The notes under the pieces are model-generated. The model made no database searches, was not told the DNA's origin, and worked only from the letters and a program-made list of their open reading frames with translations. From CAZDIO01 sp964505555 (GTDB taxonomy: Bacteria > Bdellovibrionota_C > UBA2361 > SZUA-149 > CAZDIO01): 40,892 nt of DNA. Positions 36,574 to 40,892 of this stretch are shown in pieces; positions within the stretch are counted from its first letter, which is position 1; every line of letters begins with the position of its first letter. The position numbers and the translations under genes were made by a program. The stretch spans positions 1-40,892 of the forward strand of contig CAZDIO010000112.1 of the NCBI GenBank assembly GCA_964505555.1, read 5' to 3'.

Positions 36574-36890
36574 AACTAACTGATGAATATATCGCGTCCC
36601 AAATAGTAAAAGACGAAGTGTTTAAGGTTGGACTGAAAACCACCATTGTAGTACTGACATTAAGGAACGGCTTTGAAGTAGTCGGCACCTCTGCATGCGT
36701 AGATCCAGCCGCCTACGATCAGAAGATCGGAGAGCATTACGCACGTGAGAGAGCGCTTGCTAAGGTGTGGGAGTTGGAAGGTTACATGTTGCAGAATATG
36801 GGCGGCGTGCAGATGAACGTACTTGGAGAAGTAAAAACCTGTTGTAGCTCTGACTGCACAGAAAAAATGTCTGACCCTTCAGCCGCATGA
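36570..36890 (+). CDS. Phage Gp49-like (gp49_66 family) protein
   Basis: A 106-residue protein. The core VVLTLRNGFEVVGTSACVDPAAYDQKIGEHYARERALAKVWELEGYML is the family signature of Gp49/66-type phage proteins (NGF-x-V-x-G-x-S-x-CVDP, IG, W-ELEGY). The role is unknown but it is often encoded next to replication genes, here directly before DNA polymerase. The C-terminal tail has Cys-Cys and Cys (CCSSDC). Starts at ATG 36570 inside the previous gene (ATGA overlap) and ends overlapping the polymerase start. Confidence 0.85.
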   Translation: MKLTDEYIASQIVKDEVFKVGLKTTIVVLTLRNGFEVVGTSACVDPAAYDQKIGEHYARERALAKVWELEGYMLQNMGGVQMNVLGEVKTCCSSDCTEKMSDPSAA

Positions 36891-38707
36891 ACCAGCGCCA
36901 GTTCTCCGTATCATTTCTGGGACAAGACATTAACGCAATATACGTTACTGACAAGTCTACTGCATTGAAGCTTTTAGAAGGCTTAATGCAGAAAGACTGC
37001 TTGTTCGGAATTGATACGGAGACAATGGCGAAGCCGCAATTTAAGCATAGAAGTGACGCAGCACTCTCCGCTCATCTTGGTCAAATTCGTTTATTGCAGG
37101 TATTCGATGGAAGAAACTCAGTCATCTTTGATTTGCTACATATTGCTTGTAATAGTATTTTTATTAGTTTTCTTGAATCTAAAAGATTTGTAGCACATAT
37201 CGCTATCTTCGATCTGCAGTTCTTTATGCAGATGGGTGTGAAAAAAATGAACATTGGCTGCACTTACCTTGTAGCCAAGCTTCTTTTTCATGCTTCATAC
37301 CCGACAGACGAAGGACTTTCAGCATCTTTGCAGGCGCTAACTGAACAGATGTTCAAAGTTGACATGAACAAGGCTATGCAGAAGTCTGACTGGAGTGTGC
37401 CAGATCTGACCTTCGAGCAGATAGAATACGCTTTACTTGATGCTGTTTGCGTGCTGAAGCTTGCTGAGAAGTTAGCATCAGGAATTGAAAAACTCGGACT
37501 CACGCGCATCTATAAGTTATCGAAAGCAGCGCAGCATCCGATAGCACGGATGCAGTTAAATGGAATTTTACTTGACGTTAAGAGGCACCGTGAAAAAATA
37601 TCAGAGTGGAGAGCAGCATTATATGCAGCAAAGAAACATCTACTTAAGATTACTGGTTTGGATGAAATTACTGGACATAAACTTAGCGGGTGGCTTGATG
37701 GAAATCTTCCGCCACACGTGCGTCGTATTTGGCCTGAAACCGAAACGGGTAAGCTATCTACTGACGCTCACACTTTCGCTGATTTTAGTTTCCTACCTAT
37801 CGTTGCTCCTTTTTCTGATTATCAGCGTCTTGAAAAGCTGACATCTACCTATGGAAATAGACTCATCGATCAGATTAACCCCGCTACCGGAAGGCTTCAC
37901 GCGCAATATAAGATATGTGGGGCTAGGACAGGGCGACTTTCAAGCTCTCAGCCGAATCTACAAAATCTGCCGCGTGATAATGACATCCGCAGAAACTTTG
38001 TGGCATCGAAAGGAGACACGTTTCTATGTGCAGATTACTCCCAAGTCGAACTCCGTGTTGCCGCTGAGCTGTCACGCGATAAGTCCATGTTGGAGGCTTA
38101 CAGAAATGGCATTGACCTACACGCACTCACCGCCAGTAAGGTGTCTCATAAACCGCTTTCGGAGGTAACAAAAAGTGACAGACAATTTGCAAAAGCTATT
38201 AACTTTGGTTTTCTCTTCGGACTCGGTGCTAGAAAATTCTCTCATTACGCCAAAAAATCGTACAAGGTGGACGTTACTGAGGATGAAGCTACTGAGGCAG
38301 TTGAGGTCTTCCGCGAAACCTACGCAGGTTACAGAGAGTGGCAACTTGAGCAAGCCACAAGAGCACACAGCACCCTTACCTGCAGAACCCCTTGTGGAAA
38401 GCTCAGAAAACTCCCCGCCGATAACACCTACGGAAATTCGATGAACCATCCTGTACAAGGGGGAGCGGCTGAGATAATGCTGTATGCGCTTGTAAGGCTG
38501 GATAGAGAGTTAGGGAATAAAGGGAAGCTAGTCAACTGTGTGCATGACGAACTCCTTATAGAGTGCGAACCAGCACACAAAAAGGAATGCTCTAGCAAAC
38601 TAGAAGATTGTATGGTACAAGCTTTTTTAGACGTGTTTCCAAACGGGATAACACGCGGTTTAGTTGAAACAAAAAGCGGTTTATCATGGGGAGAGTGTAA
38701 GCAGTAA
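36887..38707 (+). CDS. Family-A DNA polymerase with 3'-5' exonuclease domain
   Basis: A 606-residue PolA-type replicative polymerase lacking the 5'-3' exonuclease. Exo I LFGIDTETMAKP with Asp43/Glu45; Exo II around AHIAIFDLQFF (~103-113); Exo III near YALLDAVCVL. Polymerase motif A CADYSQVELR (381-390, Asp383), motif B RQFAKAINFGFLFGLG (~433-447, O-helix Arg, Lys and Tyr/Phe positions), motif C VHDELLIE (552-559, Asp554). It copies the phage genome and proofreads. ATGA overlap with the Gp49-like gene. Confidence 0.95.
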   Translation: MNQRQFSVSFLGQDINAIYVTDKSTALKLLEGLMQKDCLFGIDTETMAKPQFKHRSDAALSAHLGQIRLLQVFDGRNSVIFDLLHIACNSIFISFLESKRFVAHIAIFDLQFFMQMGVKKMNIGCTYLVAKLLFHASYPTDEGLSASLQALTEQMFKVDMNKAMQKSDWSVPDLTFEQIEYALLDAVCVLKLAEKLASGIEKLGLTRIYKLSKAAQHPIARMQLNGILLDVKRHREKISEWRAALYAAKKHLLKITGLDEITGHKLSGWLDGNLPPHVRRIWPETETGKLSTDAHTFADFSFLPIVAPFSDYQRLEKLTSTYGNRLIDQINPATGRLHAQYKICGARTGRLSSSQPNLQNLPRDNDIRRNFVASKGDTFLCADYSQVELRVAAELSRDKSMLEAYRNGIDLHALTASKVSHKPLSEVTKSDRQFAKAINFGFLFGLGARKFSHYAKKSYKVDVTEDEATEAVEVFRETYAGYREWQLEQATRAHSTLTCRTPCGKLRKLPADNTYGNSMNHPVQGGAAEIMLYALVRLDRELGNKGKLVNCVHDELLIECEPAHKKECSSKLEDCMVQAFLDVFPNGITRGLVETKSGLSWGECKQ

Positions 38708-38708
38708 T

Positions 38709-39089
38709 ATGACAAAGAAGTTTGAAACAAGAGGCGGAGCACGCCAAAAGAAAAGACTATACTCCAGTCAAGCACGCCTGTTGCAAGTGCTATGGAACGA
38801 TTTTGGCGGCGTTACTAAATGCGCCGACCTTATCGGTGTAGGCCGGCAGTTACTTATCAACTGGAAGCTTGATGGTAAAGTGCCGCTTGATTGGTGCGGA
38901 AGAGTATCACGTGCACTTCATGTCAAACCTGCAGTACTTAACTACGAAGGTACAATAGATTTTCTAAGCGACATAGATCCTATTCCTTGGAAAGAACTAG
39001 TCAAGAAAACAGTTGCTGACGATAAAGTTGAGTACGTATTAAACGGTAACGCACCGGACAAAGCGAAAGATATTCTATGCGATGGCTAG
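38709..39089 (+). CDS. HTH-type regulator-like protein
   Basis: A 126-residue protein. ATG 38709 lies one base after the polymerase stop; the frame's upstream codon would lie inside it. The N-terminus is basic (MTKKFETRGGARQKKRLYSS). The region GGVTKCADLIGVGRQLLINWKLDGKVPLDWCGRVSRAL fits a Cro/LysR-like helix-turn-helix (CADLIGVGRQLLINW), and VKPAVLNYEG follows. Such proteins act as early repressors or transcription switches. C-terminal ~40 residues are helical with an acid end. Confidence 0.7.
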   Translation: MTKKFETRGGARQKKRLYSSQARLLQVLWNDFGGVTKCADLIGVGRQLLINWKLDGKVPLDWCGRVSRALHVKPAVLNYEGTIDFLSDIDPIPWKELVKKTVADDKVEYVLNGNAPDKAKDILCDG

Positions 39090-39223
39090 TATTTCTACTA
39101 CTTTGTGGGTGTGGTGTTAACTGGGGCGCTGTCGGACAACCTCCGAAGCCAGGAGATCCGTGCAATTATATTCTTAACTGCTATACAGATAACTTTTGTA
39201 TGTCGGAGTTCGTATGTCCCTAG
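39077..39223 (+). CDS. Short lipoprotein-like peptide
   Basis: A 48-residue protein starting MRWLVFLLLCGCGVNWGAVGQ. LLLCGC fits a lipobox with a very short h-region, and the mature part (QPPKPGDPCNYILNCYTDNFCMSEFVC) has four more Cys that could form disulfides outside the cytoplasm. It overlaps the end of the HTH-like gene by 13 bases and the next secreted protein by ten. Small Cys-rich exported peptides encoded alongside a secreted enzyme are found in lysis or surface-exclusion modules. Confidence is limited by size. Confidence 0.55.
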   Translation: MRWLVFLLLCGCGVNWGAVGQPPKPGDPCNYILNCYTDNFCMSEFVCP

Positions 39224-40524
39224 AATGGAAAGAACCTGGATTTGATATAGAAAAAAAAGTCTGTAATGCGATTGTTATAGGGCTACTGCTTTTGTTCTTT
39301 GGATTGGTGCTGTTCGGGTTATGGCCTAATAAAGCACACGCGCAACAAACTAACCTTTGCCGTGCTCCATACTTCTTGACAGACCCTAAATACAATTACA
39401 AAGCGTACAAAAAAACACTAGAAGGTGTGAAGTCTTACACGATTTCTATTCTTTGGAATACACCAGGAAACTTCTACGACAACCTTATTAAAGAGCTACA
39501 AGACACTCACGTAAACGGCATAGAAGTAGCTCTTGTAAACGAGACATGCTTACTTCCTAACAATGGCAATCGTTGCGGTAAGTATGAAGTTCTTTACGGA
39601 CTTACGATGTCGAAGTTCAAAAAACAAATCGACAAAGCTAATCCAGTATTAAAAGGTAAATTCCAAGCGCAAGCCAATATCGCGTGCAACACTATCAATA
39701 ATAATTTACCGGCAGGAAAGTCTCGCTATATCTCTCCGTTACTGGAGACTAAACTCGACCGTAGACGCTGGCAAATAGTTGCTGGGTGGGTAAAAGAGGT
39801 GCTTGCTTGCGAGAGTTACATATTTGTTTGGAATCCTCAAGGTGCCGCACCAGGAAGCATACAGTCTCCAGCTCTTATAGCAGAAGGACACGGTGATAAT
39901 CCAAGATTTATAACTAAAGCAGCAATAGCCAATAATGATGGATCATATGTCGCAGACTACGAAGAATATTTCCGTAAGTACCCCAGCATTGAAAAAGTTT
40001 GTGGTTGGCATTCAAACGATAACTGTATTAATAGTGGTGCTAGTGGCTTTATTGACCCTCGTAAGCGTGATTGCAAAGATACATCAGGATTCTACGAAAT
40101 TGGAGAAGCCATGCGACAAGTCGAAAAGCCTGTCGAGGTGCCCCCAGATTGGGATCTAGACGACGATAAGAGCTTGGTTGGATGCACGAAAGTGCACGAC
40201 TCTCATGATGGTGCCGGCGGCTTCATCTGGAAGCAAAGTCATGTGCAAGACTACTTTGGAACCATTTTATTTCCAGCTAAGTATGGAAAATTTAGCTCAG
40301 TACAAATTCAATCGAAAGGAGTAAAGCAAGGAACTGTAGTGTACGCTAAATGTACTAATCCACCTTGCGGCTTCCCAGATCAAGCTGATGGCAATAAACT
40401 ACGGCCCATCTGGAGAACCAGTCGAGACATAGAAAAGTATCCGTTTAACATCGTGGTTCGTGGTGCGTCTGGCAGTAAAATAAATTGCTGGAAGATTGAA
40501 AACCCGCATATTAGAAATGACTAG
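39214..40524 (+). CDS. Large secreted or membrane-anchored protein, unknown function
   Basis: A 436-residue protein. The start is ATG 39214 with GGAG five bases upstream. After a polar N-terminus (MSLEWKEPGFDIEKKVC) comes a hydrophobic helix (NAIVIGLLLLFFGLVLFGLW) ending in HAQ, a typical signal cleavage region or anchor. The exported part is Cys-rich (about 12) and mixed, with LWNTPGNFYDNLIKEL, KSRYISPLLETKLDRRRW, WNPQGAAPGSIQS, KVCGWHSNDNCINSG and CTNPPCGFPDQADGNK. The pattern (IVAGWVKEVLACESYIFVWNPQGAAPG) has the look of a TIM-barrel or lipase-like enzyme, but no catalytic triad is sure. Candidate roles: cell-wall or surface hydrolase, or host-surface modifier. Confidence 0.75.
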   Translation: MSLEWKEPGFDIEKKVCNAIVIGLLLLFFGLVLFGLWPNKAHAQQTNLCRAPYFLTDPKYNYKAYKKTLEGVKSYTISILWNTPGNFYDNLIKELQDTHVNGIEVALVNETCLLPNNGNRCGKYEVLYGLTMSKFKKQIDKANPVLKGKFQAQANIACNTINNNLPAGKSRYISPLLETKLDRRRWQIVAGWVKEVLACESYIFVWNPQGAAPGSIQSPALIAEGHGDNPRFITKAAIANNDGSYVADYEEYFRKYPSIEKVCGWHSNDNCINSGASGFIDPRKRDCKDTSGFYEIGEAMRQVEKPVEVPPDWDLDDDKSLVGCTKVHDSHDGAGGFIWKQSHVQDYFGTILFPAKYGKFSSVQIQSKGVKQGTVVYAKCTNPPCGFPDQADGNKLRPIWRTSRDIEKYPFNIVVRGASGSKINCWKIENPHIRND

Positions 40525-40532
40525 GACATAAT

Positions 40533-40739
40533 ATGGCAAAACCAAAAATAGAAAAAAAACCTGCAGCAAAACCAAAAGTGCAGAAAGAAGTAGCACCAGA
40601 AGCGCCTTCGATGACTAACCTTCTTGCGTTGCTTCAGCAGCTCCCAGCACTTATGAATCAGCTGATTCAGGTGCAAAACCAAAACTCTAGAGATCTGCAT
40701 GAACTTAAAACATTTGTAAAAGTTCTTACGCAAAAATGA
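40533..40739 (+). CDS. Small Lys/Pro-rich coiled-coil protein
   Basis: A 68-residue protein. The first 25 residues are basic and Pro-rich (MAKPKIEKKPAAKPKVQKEV), followed by a helical Gln/Leu-rich segment (LLALLQQLPALMNQLIQVQNQNSRDLHELKTFVKVLTQK) that forms a coiled coil. It could oligomerise and bind nucleic acid or membranes through the N-terminal tail, or serve as a chaperone to the preceding exported protein. No family recognised. ATG has AGGACATAAT upstream. Confidence 0.7.
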   Translation: MAKPKIEKKPAAKPKVQKEVAPEAPSMTNLLALLQQLPALMNQLIQVQNQNSRDLHELKTFVKVLTQK

Positions 40740-40743
40740 GCTT

Positions 40744-40892
40744 ATGACTACACATGGACATACCAGTAGAAAAGCCCCTAGACGTAGAGCTTATAATATA
40801 TGGAGTGCCATGCGGCAACGATGCCACAATCCAAATAATGAGCACTATTCTCAGTACGGAGGACGAGGTATTACTGTGTGCGATAAATGGGA
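40744..40892 (+). CDS. YGGRGI-type phage protein, cut by window edge
   Basis: The open frame starts at ATG 40744 and reads MTTHGHTSRKAPRRRAYNIWSAMRQRC, then NPNNEHYSQYGGRGITVCDKW to the last base. The W-x2-M-x-x-R-C and YGGRGIxVCxxW motifs mark a common phage protein family related to HNH/AP2-type DNA-binding endonuclease accessory proteins, usually 150-200 residues with a second Cys-containing half. Function there is uncertain; DNA binding is likely. Confidence 0.75.
   Translation, partial: MTTHGHTSRKAPRRRAYNIWSAMRQRCHNPNNEHYSQYGGRGITVCDKW

Overview
The window is part of a tailed double-stranded DNA bacteriophage genome (Caudoviricetes). It holds a large terminase, a portal, a coiled-coil scaffold-like gene, a capsid candidate, two tailspikes, a family-A DNA polymerase, a primase-helicase and dozens of short genes packed with ATGA, GTGA or TAATG overlaps. 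Sigma-70-like promoters, lipoprotein-like signals and a twin-arginine signal suggest a Gram-negative host, but I cannot name it. No integrase, repressor module, tape-measure gene or obvious holin/endolysin pair is visible, so lifestyle and tail type remain open. Both ends cut through genes.

Layout. 1-14752 (minus): virion module, read right to left as Cys-rich protein, portal, small protein, scaffold-like protein, capsid candidate, two tailspikes sharing an N-terminal anchor, then repeat-rich and small tail proteins. 14753-16648 (plus): the large terminase alone, its start codon abutting the start codon of the opposite-strand neighbour. 16652-17726 (minus): two small DNA-packaging or hypothetical proteins, a Pth2-type peptidyl-tRNA hydrolase without a canonical start codon, a tRNA with a 9-nt anticodon loop and a truncated tRNA-like element. 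17727-18159: divergent control region with two promoters sharing an extended -10, a G-quadruplex motif and a 15-bp palindrome.

18160-21454 (plus): an operon of four small proteins (two or three membrane or lipoprotein-like), an amidoligase, a class II glutamine amidotransferase and a small protein. Three short RNA elements lie directly after stop codons in this operon, and each matches the complete core of a type II hammerhead self-cleaving ribozyme. This is the most striking observation in the window. 21641-25035: a DUF6876-like gene, an iteron-rich and AT-rich candidate replication origin, and (minus) a primase-helicase of the P4 alpha/D5 type with a small gene upstream.

25235-30979 (plus): IS66 TnpA/TnpB-like pair without transposase, adenine methyltransferase, GroES, a Tat-signal protein, SNF2 helicase, DUF2800 nuclease and DUF2815 protein. 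31188-35904 (plus): an accessory region of mostly unknown small genes with higher G+C, duplicated gene modules and a strongly structured noncoding stretch at 33135-33449. 35901-38707: Gp49-like protein and DNA polymerase. 38709-40892: HTH-like protein, two exported proteins, a coiled-coil protein and the start of a YGGRGI-type protein.

How it fits together: the plus-strand genes supply replication (origin, primase-helicase, SNF2 helicase, nuclease, DUF2815, polymerase), DNA modification or protection and host-interaction functions. The minus strand supplies packaging partners and the virion. Leftward transcription from 17733-17741 would run through the tRNA/Pth2 block and antisense to the terminase before reaching the structural genes, because no separate strong promoter is apparent in front of the portal cluster.
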